Below, piece after piece: positions 1-8,760 of a stretch of 16,491 nt of DNA (position 1 is its first letter; every line of letters begins with the position of its first letter). Origin of the DNA: Bordetella parapertussis (GTDB lineage: Bacteria > Pseudomonadota > Gammaproteobacteria > Burkholderiales > Burkholderiaceae_C); the NCBI GenBank assembly GCA_945900695.1, contig CAMDJU010000026.1:1-16491 (forward strand), written 5' to 3'. Position numbers and translations under genes: made by a program. The notes beneath the pieces are model-generated. The model did not search any database. It worked only from the letters and a program-made list of their open reading frames with translations, and was not told where the DNA came from.

Positions 1-627
1 GGCTTGGTGATTTTTGCCGATGAGGTGTACGACAAAGTGCTATACGACGGGCATGTTCACACCGCCATGGCCAGTTTGTCCACCGATGTCTTGACCTTGA
101 CCTTCAACTCATTGTCCAAAAGTTACCGCTCATGTGGTTACCGTGCAGGTTGGATGGTGGTCTCGGGCGACAAAAAACCAGCCCAGGACTACATCGAAGG
201 GCTGAACATGCTCTCTTCGATGCGCTTGTGCGCCAATGTGCCCGGCCAGTCAGCGATTCAAACGGCCCTGGGCGGTTATCAAAGCATCAACGATTTGGTC
301 AAAGAAGGCGGGCGTTTGCGGCGACAGCGCGATTTGGCCTACGAACTGATCACCGCCATCGAGGGGGTAAGCTGTGTCAAACCCAGCGCCGCTTTGTATA
401 TGTTTCCGAAATTGGACCGGCGCATTTACCCCATTGAAGACGATCAGCTTTTTATCCAAGAGTTGCTGCAAGAAACCAAAGTCCTGCTGGTCCAAGGGAC
501 AGGCTTTAACTGGCCCACCCCGGATCACTTTCGCATCGTTTTCCTGCCCCACGAGGACGATTTGCGTGAGGCCATTGGGCGGATTGCCACATTTTTGACC
601 CAATACAGAAAGCGTCACGCATCATGA
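1..627 (+). CDS. alaA: Alanine-type PLP-dependent aminotransferase, C-terminal part (5' end outside window)
   Basis: Class I/II fold-type I aminotransferase that would interconvert pyruvate/glutamate and alanine/2-oxoglutarate in the cytoplasm. The reading frame is open from base 1, so only about the last 208 residues of a family that is usually about 400 long are present. Visible landmarks are the FADEVYDK strand (Asp and Tyr contact the cofactor), the SLSKSYR motif whose Lys (codon 118-120) should form the Schiff base, and a downstream Arg in GYRAGW for the PLP phosphate. MRLCANVPGQSAIQTALGGY, GVSCVKP-ALYMFPK and VLLVQGT-FNWP-PDHFRIV match what I recall of E. coli AlaA (YfbQ) closely, better than a generic aspartate aminotransferase. 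It overlaps hom by 4 bases (ATGA), so it is probably co-transcribed. Substrate preference is inferred from resemblance. Confidence 0.9.
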   Translation, partial: GLVIFADEVYDKVLYDGHVHTAMASLSTDVLTLTFNSLSKSYRSCGYRAGWMVVSGDKKPAQDYIEGLNMLSSMRLCANVPGQSAIQTALGGYQSINDLVKEGGRLRRQRDLAYELITAIEGVSCVKPSAALYMFPKLDRRIYPIEDDQLFIQELLQETKVLLVQGTGFNWPTPDHFRIVFLPHEDDLREAIGRIATFLTQYRKRHAS

Positions 628-1934
628 AACCGATTCAAGTGGGCCTGCTGGGCATTGGGACCGTGGGCAAAGGCACGTTTGAAGTGCTCCAGCGCAATCA
701 AGAAGAAATTCAAAGCCGCGCCGGTCGTGGCATTGAAATCGCCATGGTGGCCGATTTAGACACCGATCGCGCCCGCCAAATTGTGGGGCCCCATGTCACC
801 GTGGTCAACGATGCACGTGCGGTGGTGGCCAACCCCGATATTGACATCGTGGTGGAACTCATCGGCGGCTATGGCATTGCCCGTGAGTTGGTCATGGCCG
901 CCATTGCTGCTGGCAAACACGTGGTCACCGCCAACAAAGCCTTGCTGGCGGTGCATGGCACAGAGATTTTTGAAGCCGCGCACCGCAAAGGTGTGATGGT
1001 GGCCTTTGAGGCCGCGGTGGCCGGAGGGATCCCGATCATCAAAGCCTTGCGCGAGGGCTTGACCGCCAACCGCATCCAGTGGATTGCGGGCATCATCAAT
1101 GGCACGACCAATTTCATCTTGTCGGAGATGCGGGACAAAGGCTTGCCTTTTGACGCCGTGTTGAAGCAAGCCCAGGCCCTGGGCTACGCAGAGGCCGACC
1201 CTACTTTTGACATTGAGGGCGTGGATGCTGCGCACAAAGCCACCTTGATGTCGGCCATTGCCTTTGGCATTCGGGTGCAATTTGACAAGGCCTATGTGGA
1301 GGGCATTACCCATTTGGAGTCCAAAGACATCGTCTATGCCGAGCAAATGGGGTACCGCATCAAGTTGCTGGGCATCACCAAGCGCGTGAGCTCGGGTGTG
1401 GAGTTGCGGGTGCACCCCTGCTTGGTGCCGACCAAGCGATTGATCGCCAATGTGGAAGGCGCCATGAATGCGGTCATGGTTCAGGCCGATGCCGTGGGCA
1501 CCACTTTGTACTATGGCAAGGGCGCAGGCAGCGAGCCCACGGCCAGTTCTGTGATCGCCGATTTGGTTGATATCACCCGCTTGCACACCGCCGATCCTTT
1601 GCACCGAGTCCCCCACTTGGCCTTTCAACCAGACGCCATCCGCGAGATTCCGGTGTTGCCCATGGCAGATGTGGTCACCAGTTATTACCTGCGCTTGCGG
1701 GTGGCAGACCAAGCCGGTGTGCTGGCGCGCTTGACGGGCATCTTGGCGCAAGCTGCCATCAGCATCGATGCGGTGTTGCAGCGACCGGCGGGCGAGGTGC
1801 AAAACCAAACCGACCTCATCATCCTCACCCATGCCTGTGTGGAGTCGGCCATGAATCTGGCCATTGAGCAGATGCACGCCTTGGACACGGTGCTGGCACC
1901 AGTGGTTCGCATTCGCAAAGAAGAGCTCAACTGA
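624..1934 (+). CDS. hom: Homoserine dehydrogenase
   Basis: NAD(P)H-dependent reduction of aspartate semialdehyde to homoserine, the branch point to threonine and methionine. The 436-residue length fits the monofunctional bacterial form with a regulatory tail. The Rossmann nucleotide-binding motif GIGTVG lies at residues 10-15, and NGTTNFIL begins at residue 159. The catalytic segment EADPTFDIEGVDAAHK contains E190, D196, D201 and K205, with the same spacing as yeast E208, D214, D219 and K223. A C-terminal ACT domain begins near residue 352 (YYLRLRVADQAGVLARLTGI), which in this family senses threonine, so feedback inhibition is expected. No kinase domain is fused. The ATG overlaps the aminotransferase stop as ATGA and the stop overlaps the thrC start, indicating translational coupling. 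Confidence 0.97.
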   Translation: MKPIQVGLLGIGTVGKGTFEVLQRNQEEIQSRAGRGIEIAMVADLDTDRARQIVGPHVTVVNDARAVVANPDIDIVVELIGGYGIARELVMAAIAAGKHVVTANKALLAVHGTEIFEAAHRKGVMVAFEAAVAGGIPIIKALREGLTANRIQWIAGIINGTTNFILSEMRDKGLPFDAVLKQAQALGYAEADPTFDIEGVDAAHKATLMSAIAFGIRVQFDKAYVEGITHLESKDIVYAEQMGYRIKLLGITKRVSSGVELRVHPCLVPTKRLIANVEGAMNAVMVQADAVGTTLYYGKGAGSEPTASSVIADLVDITRLHTADPLHRVPHLAFQPDAIREIPVLPMADVVTSYYLRLRVADQAGVLARLTGILAQAAISIDAVLQRPAGEVQNQTDLIILTHACVESAMNLAIEQMHALDTVLAPVVRIRKEELN

Positions 1935-3370
1935 TGCGCTATTTGTCGACCCGCGGCGACCCCGAGCAACGGCGCTTTTGCGATATTTTGCTGGAAGGCT
2001 TGGCACCCGACGGAGGTCTGTATTTGCCCGCGCGCTATCCACACATCAGTCCACAGCAGTTGGAACAGTGGCGCGGGGTTTATGCCCAGCAGGGTTACGC
2101 GCAATTGGCATTTGAAATTTTGTCGCTCTACATCGACGATATCCCGCCAGCGGACCTGCTGTCTTTGTGCCAAAAAACGTATACGTCTGAAGTTTTTGGT
2201 ACTGCGGCGATCACCCCGCTGCGGCCTTTAGAGGCGGGGATGTTTGTCTTGGCCCTCTCCAACGGCCCTACCTTGGCGTTCAAAGACATGGCCATGCAAC
2301 TGCTGGGTCATTTGTTTGAATATGAATTGGCGCGCCGGGGCGAAGAGCTCAATATTTTGGGTGCGACTTCAGGCGACACCGGCAGTGCCGCCGAATACGC
2401 CATGCGCGGTAAACAGGGCGTGAGGGTCTTCATGACCAGCCCACATGGCCGAATGAGCCCGTTTCAGCAGGCCCAGATGTTCAGCCTGCAAGACCCCAAT
2501 ATCCACAACATCGCCATTGAAGGCGTTTTTGATGACTGCCAAGACCTGGTCAAATCCGTCTCGGGCGACCACGCCTTCAAGCGCAAATACCGCATTGGCA
2601 CCGTCAATTCCATCAATTGGGCCCGCTTGTTGGCCCAGGTGGTTTATTACTTTGCCGGATATTTTCAGGCGACTGAGCGCTCAGACCAAGTTGTGAGTTT
2701 CACGGTGCCCAGTGGCAACTTTGGCAATGTGTGTGCCGGGCATGTGGCTCACTCGATGGGCTTGCCCATTGACCAACTGGTGGTCGCCACCAATGAAAAC
2801 GATGTTCTCGATGTGTTTTTTAAAACCGGCGTGTACCAAGTCCGCAGCAGCGCGCAAACGCATGAAACCTCGAGCCCATCGATGGACATCTCCAAGGCCA
2901 GCAACTTTGAGCGATTTGTCCACGATTTGCTCCAAGGCGATGCGCGCCGGGTTCGGCAACTGTTCCAAGATGCGCTCTCAGAAACAGGTCGCTTTGACCT
3001 GTCGCCGGACCCTTTATTCGCATTGGCAGCCACAAAACATGGTTTTGCCAGCGGCCGCAGCACCCATACAGACCGCTTGCACACCATCCAAGACACCCAC
3101 CAAAGGTTTGGCCAAATCATCGACACCCACACCGCCGATGGTTTGAAGGTGGCCCGCGAGCATGTGCGCCCCGGGGTGCCCATGGTGGTTTTGGAGACCG
3201 CCTTGCCGATTAAATTTGCCGACACCATTGTCCAAGCCCTGGGCCATGCCCCACCATGTCCGCCCGCTTTTTTGGACTTGTCTTCGCGGCCACAGCGGGT
3301 CAGTGTGATGGCCCCTGATGTGAACTTGGTCAAGGCCTATATCCAACAACACTGCGAGGCCGTGGCGTGA
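1934..3370 (+). CDS. thrC: Threonine synthase
   Basis: PLP enzyme converting O-phosphohomoserine to threonine and phosphate, the last step of threonine synthesis. At 478 residues with an N-terminal MRYLSTRGD, it belongs to the longer E. coli/yeast-type threonine synthases. The PLP lysine is K117 in GPTLAFKDMAMQ. Other typical blocks are GATSGDTGSAAEYA (phosphate/cofactor loop), the VNSINWAR segment and VPSGNFGNV (PLP phosphate loop). The start overlaps the hom stop by one base (TGATG), and its own stop overlaps the next start in the same way. There is no homoserine kinase gene in the window; many Burkholderiales use a separately encoded ThrB, so its absence here is expected. No thr-type attenuator is visible before hom. 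Confidence 0.97.
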   Translation: MRYLSTRGDPEQRRFCDILLEGLAPDGGLYLPARYPHISPQQLEQWRGVYAQQGYAQLAFEILSLYIDDIPPADLLSLCQKTYTSEVFGTAAITPLRPLEAGMFVLALSNGPTLAFKDMAMQLLGHLFEYELARRGEELNILGATSGDTGSAAEYAMRGKQGVRVFMTSPHGRMSPFQQAQMFSLQDPNIHNIAIEGVFDDCQDLVKSVSGDHAFKRKYRIGTVNSINWARLLAQVVYYFAGYFQATERSDQVVSFTVPSGNFGNVCAGHVAHSMGLPIDQLVVATNENDVLDVFFKTGVYQVRSSAQTHETSSPSMDISKASNFERFVHDLLQGDARRVRQLFQDALSETGRFDLSPDPLFALAATKHGFASGRSTHTDRLHTIQDTHQRFGQIIDTHTADGLKVAREHVRPGVPMVVLETALPIKFADTIVQALGHAPPCPPAFLDLSSRPQRVSVMAPDVNLVKAYIQQHCEAVA

Positions 3371-3927
3371 TGGACGCTCCGGCCACGCCCATGAAAGTGG
3401 TGGGCTTCGCTGGCGAGTCTGGCGCGGGCAAAACCGGCTTGGTGGAGAAATTGATCGGGCACCTCAAAGCGCGTGGCCTGCGGGTGTCGGTGGTCAAGCA
3501 CGCGCACCATTCTTTTGATGTCGATCAACCCGGAAAAGACAGTTGGCGGCATCGGGAAGCCGGTGCCTTTGAGGTGGTGGTGGCCAGCAACCAGCGTTTG
3601 GTGCTGCAGCGTCAATTTGAGCAAGCCGCCACGCTCAGCCCCCATCACTTGATCGCAGAGCTCTATACCGGGGTGGATTGGGTGCTAGTTGAGGGCTTCA
3701 AGGACAGTGATTTGCTCAAAATCGAAGTGTGGCGGCCATGCACGGGCAAAGCAGTCCGCTACCCCCACGATGACTTCATTGTGGCCATCGCCACCGATGA
3801 AACCAATGCTTTGCCCGAGCCGACCAACTTGGATATTTTGGACCTCAATGACCCTCAAATGGTGGCCGACTGGTTGATGCAGCACCAAGATCGCTTCATT
3901 TACCAATCCCCTCTGGTCAACCCATGA
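3370..3927 (+). CDS. mobB: Molybdopterin-guanine dinucleotide biosynthesis adapter protein MobB
   Basis: P-loop GTPase that assists MobA in attaching GMP to molybdopterin and in delivering bis-MGD cofactor to enzymes of the DMSO-reductase family. With the ATG at 3370 the protein has 185 residues. The Walker A motif GESGAGKT is at residues 15-22, followed by VSVVKHAHHSFDVDQPGKDSW and an AGAFEVVVAS segment, which are diagnostic of MobB. I chose ATG 3370 because it forms the TGATG one-base overlap seen at other junctions in this operon; a GTG at 3367 or an in-frame ATG at 3391 (just before the P-loop strand) are possible. The stop overlaps moeA by 4 bases. Its partner mobA is not in the window. 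Its presence implies that the cell uses guanylylated cofactor, for example in nitrate reductase or formate dehydrogenase. Confidence 0.93.
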   Translation: MDAPATPMKVVGFAGESGAGKTGLVEKLIGHLKARGLRVSVVKHAHHSFDVDQPGKDSWRHREAGAFEVVVASNQRLVLQRQFEQAATLSPHHLIAELYTGVDWVLVEGFKDSDLLKIEVWRPCTGKAVRYPHDDFIVAIATDETNALPEPTNLDILDLNDPQMVADWLMQHQDRFIYQSPLVNP

Positions 3928-5186
3928 GTTCAGCAGCCAAACCATTGATGTCTTTGGACGATGCGCAGGCCATCATTTTGTCGCACGTTCAAAGCATCTC
4001 AGCGCTTGAAACGGTGGCCACTTGGGACGCCGATGGGCGTGTCTTGGCCCAAGATGTGGTGTCCGAATTGGCTGTGCCTGCGCTGGACAACAGCTCGATG
4101 GACGGCTACGCGGTGCGCTGCAGCGATGTGAGTCAAGTGGGGGCGACTCTGCGGGTCACCCAACGCATTCCAGCGGGCAGCCACGGCCAGCTGTTGCATG
4201 CAGGCGAGGCGGCCCGCATCTTCACAGGGGCCCCCATCCCGCCTGGCGCCGACGCCGTGGTCATGCAAGAGCATGTGAGCCTGGACCCGGTCCAAGCCGA
4301 CTTGATCACGGTGGATCAATCGGTGAAGCTTGGCCAGTGGATACGCCGTGCTGGTGAAGATGTGTCTTTTGGGGATGCGATTTTGCCCAAGGGGTGCCGC
4401 TTGCAACCTGCCGAGTTGGGTTTGGCCGCCAGCATTGGCCGGGCTGTTTTGCCGGTGGTGCGCAAACCTCGGGTCGCTTTGCTCTCCACAGGCGACGAGC
4501 TGATCATGCCCGGCAGTGTGGCGCCGGCCGACATGAAGCCAGGCACCATCTACAACTCCAATCGGTTCTTTCTGCGCGCCTTGCTGCAAAGAGCGGGCTG
4601 CGAAGTCACCGATCTGGGCATCGTGCCCGATCAGCGACAGGCCACCATCGATGTCTTGGCCCAAGCCAGCGCTGACCATGACCTGATTGTCAGCAGCGGT
4701 GGCGTCTCCGTTGGCGAAGAGGACCATGTCAAGCCAGCTGTTCAATCCCTGGGCGTTTTGCATGTGTGGCAAATTGCCATGAAACCAGGCAAGCCTTTGG
4801 CGTTTGGTTGGATCAATGCAGCGGGCCCATCGCCCACCCATTCCCCCTGTTTTTTCATGGGTTTACCGGGCAACCCTGTGTCGAGTTACGTGACCTATTT
4901 GTGTGTGGTCAGGCCTTTTTTGTCGGCCTTGCAAGGGTGCGTTGAGCGCGTCCAATCCCCTTATCGACTGCCCGTCCATTTCGACTGGCCCAAGCCCGAC
5001 AAGCGGCGTGAATTTTTGCGCGTTCGCCGCAACGCCCAGGACGGTTTGGACCTCTTCCCTAACCAAAGCTCGGGGGTCTTGACCTCGGTGGTGTGGGGCG
5101 ACGGGCTGATCGATGTCGCTCCGGGTCACGTGCTGAGCCATGGTGACGCGGTGGCTTATTGGCCTTTTGCACCGTGGTTGTCATGA
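3924..5186 (+). CDS. moeA: Molybdopterin molybdotransferase MoeA
   Basis: Inserts molybdate into adenylylated molybdopterin, the final common step of molybdenum-cofactor synthesis. The 420-residue protein shows the expected order of MoeA blocks: the N-terminal PALDNSSMDGYAV segment (residues 53-64), the GAPIPPGADAVVMQE block, and then the MoaB/Mog-like domain with LSTGDEL, the GTIYNSN helix and SSGGVSVGEEDHVK (starting near residue 257; D267 corresponds to the conserved acidic position). It closes with AMKPGKPLAFG, GLPGNPVSS and a C-terminal beta-barrel domain IV. ATGA overlaps at both ends with mobB and moaD support a single translationally coupled unit. No Mog/MoaB partner gene is present here. 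Confidence 0.96.
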   Translation: MSSAAKPLMSLDDAQAIILSHVQSISALETVATWDADGRVLAQDVVSELAVPALDNSSMDGYAVRCSDVSQVGATLRVTQRIPAGSHGQLLHAGEAARIFTGAPIPPGADAVVMQEHVSLDPVQADLITVDQSVKLGQWIRRAGEDVSFGDAILPKGCRLQPAELGLAASIGRAVLPVVRKPRVALLSTGDELIMPGSVAPADMKPGTIYNSNRFFLRALLQRAGCEVTDLGIVPDQRQATIDVLAQASADHDLIVSSGGVSVGEEDHVKPAVQSLGVLHVWQIAMKPGKPLAFGWINAAGPSPTHSPCFFMGLPGNPVSSYVTYLCVVRPFLSALQGCVERVQSPYRLPVHFDWPKPDKRREFLRVRRNAQDGLDLFPNQSSGVLTSVVWGDGLIDVAPGHVLSHGDAVAYWPFAPWLS

Positions 5187-5434
5187 AAATTCATTTGCGT
5201 TACTTTGCTTCGGTTCGTGAAGTCATTGGCAAGGGACAGGAATCCGTGCAAACACAAGCCACCCATGTGGGCGAGTTGCGCAAGGAACTGATGGCCATCA
5301 GCCCCCAACATGCCGAGGCATTGGCACGCCACAAGGCAGTGCGTGCCGCCCTCAACCAAGTGGCCTGCGCCGAGGATGCACCCTTGAGCGATGGCGACGA
5401 GGTGGCATTTTTCCCACCGGTGACTGGGGGCTGA
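5183..5434 (+). CDS. moaD: Molybdopterin synthase small (sulfur-carrier) subunit MoaD
   Basis: Ubiquitin-fold sulfur carrier whose C-terminal thiocarboxylate donates sulfur to precursor Z (cPMP) in molybdopterin synthase. The product is 83 residues, typical for MoaD, begins MKIHLRYFASVREVIG and ends with the essential Gly-Gly in FFPPVTGG, directly at the stop. I set the start at ATG 5183, which gives the same ATGA overlap with the preceding gene as elsewhere in the operon; longer in-frame upstream extensions run inside moeA and add residues unlike the family. It would be adenylylated by MoeB, which is not in the window, and pairs with the MoaE encoded immediately downstream. Confidence 0.95.
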   Translation: MKIHLRYFASVREVIGKGQESVQTQATHVGELRKELMAISPQHAEALARHKAVRAALNQVACAEDAPLSDGDEVAFFPPVTGG

Positions 5435-5436
5435 AG

Positions 5437-5919
5437 ATGTCTGCTTTGTCAGTGTCTATTCAAGCCGAAGACTTTGACATTGGGCAAGAGCACCAAGCCT
5501 TGCGCGCGCAAGATGAACGGGTGGGGGCGGTGTGCAGTTTTTTGGGCACTGTGCGCAGCCAAAGCGATGGGCAGTCTGTGTCGGCCATGGCCTTGGAGCA
5601 TTACCCTGGCATGACCGAAAAATCCATCATGGCCATGTTGAACCAGGCCCAAGACAAATTTGATATCTATGCGGCGCGGGTGATCCACCGCATTGGGGAC
5701 CTGATGCCTGGTGACCAAATTGTGTGGGTGGGGGTGACCTCTGCACACCGTGGACAAAGTTTTCAAGCCTGTGAATTTTTGATCGACTACTTGAAAACCC
5801 AAGCCCCATTTTGGAAAAAAGAGCAAACCCCCAGCGGTGCGCGTTGGGTGGATGCCCGGGTCAGTGACGACGATGCGCTATCTCGCTGGGGCATTCAAGT
5901 GCCCCGCCAAGCCATTTGA
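5437..5919 (+). CDS. moaE: Molybdopterin synthase catalytic (large) subunit MoaE
   Basis: Large subunit of the MoaD2-MoaE2 molybdopterin synthase, which converts cPMP to the dithiolene molybdopterin. The 160 residues include the family blocks GAVCSFLGTVR, MALEHYPGMTEKSI, VIHRIGDLMPGDQIVWVGVTSAHR and LKTQAPFWKKE-TPSGARWVDAR. The K127/K128 pair in PFWKKE matches the catalytic lysine region around E. coli K119. The start is 2 bases after the moaD stop, with a GGGGCTGAAG stretch upstream as ribosome-binding region. It is the last gene of the coupled run; a 103-base gap with its own promoter-like element follows before clpB. moaA and moaC, needed earlier in the pathway, are not in the window. Confidence 0.96.
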   Translation: MSALSVSIQAEDFDIGQEHQALRAQDERVGAVCSFLGTVRSQSDGQSVSAMALEHYPGMTEKSIMAMLNQAQDKFDIYAARVIHRIGDLMPGDQIVWVGVTSAHRGQSFQACEFLIDYLKTQAPFWKKEQTPSGARWVDARVSDDDALSRWGIQVPRQAI

Positions 5920-5963
5920 TTGATGTGGATCAAGCTCTGGGCGCGCGTGGCACAGCTGCGCCG

Positions 5964-5991
5964 CTTGAAAACAGGCGTGGCAACCCAAAAT
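5964..5991 (+). promoter_or_regulatory. Candidate sigma-32 (heat-shock) promoter of clpB
   Basis: CTTGAAA at 5964-5970 is an exact match to the E. coli sigma-32 -35 element. After 13 bases comes CCCAAAAT (5984-5991), which matches five of the seven fixed positions of the -10 consensus CCCCATnT. This would start transcription near 5998, about 25 bases before the clpB ATG. clpB is a classical sigma-32 target in proteobacteria, so element, spacing and location agree. The assignment is inference from pattern. Confidence 0.6.
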
Positions 5992-6022
5992 GCAGTTCAT
6001 CACAACAATGACGGGATAAGCC

Positions 6023-8650
6023 ATGCGAGTCGAAAAGCTCACCACCAAGTTTCAAGAAGCTTTGTCCGACGCCCAAACCTTGGTGTTGGGCGCCGACCAA
6101 GCCTATATTGAACCAGCCCACTTGTTGGTTGCGATGTTGCGCCAAACCGATGGCCCCCAATCACTGCTGATGCGCTCGGGTGTGGTGGTGCCCGCCTTGT
6201 TGCAAGACGCCCAACAAATGATGGCGAGGTACCCCCAAGTTCAGGGCCAAGATCAAGTGCAGGTGGGGCGCGAGTTGGTGGGCCTGATCCAAGCGGCTGA
6301 AAAGGAGGGCCTCAAGCGCAAGGACCAGTTCATTGCCGGCGAACTTTTTTTTCTGGCCCTGGCCGATCACAAAGGGGAGGCTGGCCAATTGGTGCGCAAG
6401 CACGGTCTGGCCCGTGCCAGCTTGGAGGTGGCCATTGATGCTGTGCGTGGTGGTGCGCCGGTGCAAAGTGCGGACGCAGAGGGTCAGCGCGAGTCACTTA
6501 AGAAATACTGTGTGGATTTGACCGAACGCGCCCGCGCCGGTAAGTTGGACCCTGTGATTGGACGTGACGACGAAATACGCCGTGCCATCCAAGTGTTGCA
6601 ACGCCGCAGCAAGAACAACCCGGTGCTGATCGGCGAGCCAGGTGTGGGCAAGACGGCGATTGTGGAAGGCTTGGCGCAGCGCATCGTCGCAGGTGAAGTG
6701 CCCGACTCGCTCAAAGGCAAAAGGGTTTTGTCCTTGGATATGGCGTCCCTGTTGGCCGGGGCCAAATTCAGGGGTGAGTTTGAAGAGCGTTTGAAGTCGG
6801 TGCTCAAGGAGTTGGCCCAAGATGAGGGCCAAAACATCGTGTTCATTGATGAGTTGCACACCATGGTGGGTGCGGGCAAGGCCGAGGGCGCGATGGACGC
6901 CGGCAATATGCTCAAGCCCGCTCTGGCCCGTGGTGAATTGCATTGCGTGGGTGCCACCACCCTGGATGAATACCGCAAGTTCATCGAAAAGGACGCGGCC
7001 TTGGAGCGGCGTTTTCAAAAAATCATTGTGGGCGAGCCCAGCGTTGAAGCCACCATCGCCATTTTGCGCGGCTTGCAAGAGCGCTACGAGGTGCACCACG
7101 GTGTGGAAATCACCGACCCCGCGATCGTGGCGGCAGCTGAGTTGTCTCACCGCTACATCACCGACCGCTTCTTGCCCGATAAGGCAATTGACCTGATTGA
7201 CGAGGCGGCGGCCAAGATCAAGATCGAAATTGATTCCAAGCCCGAGGTGATGGACAAATTGGACCGGCGCTTGATTCAGCTCAAGATTGAGCGCGAGGCG
7301 GTCAGAAAAGAAAAAGACGATGCCTCGCAAAAGCGCCTGGCTTTGCTGGAGGAAGAGGTCGTCAAGCTTGGCAAAGAATATGCTGACTTGGAAGAAATAT
7401 GGAAATCAGAAAAATCCAATGCCCAAGGCAGCGCTCTCGTTAAGGAAGAAATCGACCGGATGCGTTTTCGCATCGATGAATTGACCCGTAAGGGTGAGTT
7501 CAACCAAGTCGCCGAGCTTCAATATGGCAAATTGCCGGAACTCGAAAAGCGGCACAAGGAGGCGCAAGCCAAAGAGGCCAAAAAGTCCAATGACAGCGGG
7601 CAACCGCGCTTGCTTCGCACCCAAGTGGGTGCCGAAGAAATCGCCGAAGTGGTGGCCCGTGCCACCGGCATACCAGTGTCCAAGCTGATGCAAGGCGAGC
7701 GTGACAAGTTGCTGCGGATGGAAGAGCATTTGCACCAACGGGTGATCGGGCAAGAGGAGGGCATCTCCGCCGTGGCCAATGCCATTCGCCGCTCGCGTGC
7801 TGGCTTGGGTGACCCCCATCGACCCACCGGATCCTTCCTGTTTTTGGGTCCCACGGGGGTGGGCAAAACAGAATTATGCAAAGCTTTGGCGGCTTTTTTG
7901 TTTGACAGCGAAGACCACCTGATCCGCATCGACATGAGTGAGTTCATGGAAAAGCACTCGGTCAGCCGAATGATCGGTGCGCCCCCGGGCTATGTGGGCT
8001 ACGACGAGGGCGGCTACCTCACCGAGGCCGTTCGGCGCAAGCCCTACAGCGTGATCTTGTTGGACGAGGTGGAAAAAGCCCACCCCGACGTGTTCAATAT
8101 TTTGTTGCAAGTGCTCGATGACGGTCGCTTGACCGATGGGCAAGGGCGCACGGTGGATTTTAAAAATTCCGTGATCGTGATGACTTCCAACATTGGTTCG
8201 CCGATGATTCAAAGCATGGTCGGTCGCGACAATGCCGAGATCAAGGACGCGGTGTGGGAAGAGCTGAAAAACCATTTCAGGCCAGAATTTCTCAACCGCA
8301 TTGATGAAACTGTGGTGTTCCATTCCCTGGACGCCAGCCACATTGCGCGCATCGCACAAATCCAACTCGATTTCCTGGGCCAGCGCTTGGCCCACATGGA
8401 CTTGCATTTGGACGTCTCACCTGCGGCATTGGCCGAATTGGCCAAGGTTGGCTTTGATCCGGTATACGGCGCACGCCCGCTCAAGAGGGCCATTCAGCAG
8501 CGGATTGAAAACCCCTTGTCGAAATTGCTGCTGGAGGGCAAGTTTTTGCCCCAGCAAGTGGTGGCCATTTCGGTCGACCCGGTGCGCTTCCCTGGGGAGT
8601 TTAAATTCACCCCGCAGGACGCACCCACAGAAGCCAAATCCGGAGCCTGA
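6023..8650 (+). CDS. clpB: ATP-dependent disaggregase ClpB
   Basis: Hexameric AAA+ chaperone (Hsp100) that threads aggregated proteins through its pore together with DnaK. The 875 residues are slightly longer than the 857 of E. coli. Domains in order: N-terminal Clp repeat domain (about 1-145), AAA1 with Walker A GEPGVGKT at 204-211 and Walker B ending D276-E277 (FIDELHTM), a long charged coiled-coil M domain (about 410-530, rich in Glu/Lys/Arg), and AAA2 with Walker A GPTGVGKT at 609-616 and Walker B ending D681-E682 (LLDEVEKAH). [11 protein letters not shown] in AAA2 is a pore loop. The M domain separates ClpB from ClpA/ClpC, and there is no ClpP-binding IGF-type loop that I can see. It has its own heat-shock-like promoter and a strong terminator, so it is probably monocistronic. 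The ribosome-binding site (GGGATAAG) is only moderate. Confidence 0.98.
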   Translation: MRVEKLTTKFQEALSDAQTLVLGADQAYIEPAHLLVAMLRQTDGPQSLLMRSGVVVPALLQDAQQMMARYPQVQGQDQVQVGRELVGLIQAAEKEGLKRKDQFIAGELFFLALADHKGEAGQLVRKHGLARASLEVAIDAVRGGAPVQSADAEGQRESLKKYCVDLTERARAGKLDPVIGRDDEIRRAIQVLQRRSKNNPVLIGEPGVGKTAIVEGLAQRIVAGEVPDSLKGKRVLSLDMASLLAGAKFRGEFEERLKSVLKELAQDEGQNIVFIDELHTMVGAGKAEGAMDAGNMLKPALARGELHCVGATTLDEYRKFIEKDAALERRFQKIIVGEPSVEATIAILRGLQERYEVHHGVEITDPAIVAAAELSHRYITDRFLPDKAIDLIDEAAAKIKIEIDSKPEVMDKLDRRLIQLKIEREAVRKEKDDASQKRLALLEEEVVKLGKEYADLEEIWKSEKSNAQGSALVKEEIDRMRFRIDELTRKGEFNQVAELQYGKLPELEKRHKEAQAKEAKKSNDSGQPRLLRTQVGAEEIAEVVARATGIPVSKLMQGERDKLLRMEEHLHQRVIGQEEGISAVANAIRRSRAGLGDPHRPTGSFLFLGPTGVGKTELCKALAAFLFDSEDHLIRIDMSEFMEKHSVSRMIGAPPGYVGYDEGGYLTEAVRRKPYSVILLDEVEKAHPDVFNILLQVLDDGRLTDGQGRTVDFKNSVIVMTSNIGSPMIQSMVGRDNAEIKDAVWEELKNHFRPEFLNRIDETVVFHSLDASHIARIAQIQLDFLGQRLAHMDLHLDVSPAALAELAKVGFDPVYGARPLKRAIQQRIENPLSKLLLEGKFLPQQVVAISVDPVRFPGEFKFTPQDAPTEAKSGA

Positions 8651-8711
8651 CCTTTCTGCGATTTGGCGGGCCCAAGGCTGGCTTGGCTTGCGGATAAACT
8701 GAGGATGATGG

Positions 8712-8738
8712 AGCCCTGGTGCAAACCAGGGCTTTTTT
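8712..8738 (+). terminator. Intrinsic terminator after clpB
   Basis: Perfect 9-bp stem AGCCCTGGT / ACCAGGGCT (8712-8720 and 8725-8733) with a GCAA tetraloop, continuing into six T (8733-8738). It lies 61 bases after the clpB stop and 22 bases before the next start, so it isolates clpB from the transporter cassette. Confidence 0.93.
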
Positions 8739-8760
8739 GATTCACTCAACCGGAAAACCT

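Noticed and set aside
756..2042. 428-codon minus-strand open frame opposite hom
   Set aside because: Antisense shadow in GC-rich coding sequence; His/Gly/Gln-rich product with no family motif, while the plus strand is clearly homoserine dehydrogenase.
5947..5962. Imperfect dyad GGCACAGCTGCGCC in the moaE-clpB gap, considered as terminator
   Set aside because: No loop space and no T-run; it is a near-palindrome in GC-rich sequence just upstream of the promoter element.
5920..6111. Small plus-strand frame of about 62 codons directly after moaE
   Set aside because: It runs about 90 bases into clpB in another frame, has no ribosome-binding site and would span the heat-shock-like promoter.
8719..8760. 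Upstream GTG start adding 14 residues to the Bug receptor
   Set aside because: The GTG lies within the clpB terminator stem, and the extension would bury the signal peptide. ATG 8761 gives a normal signal sequence.
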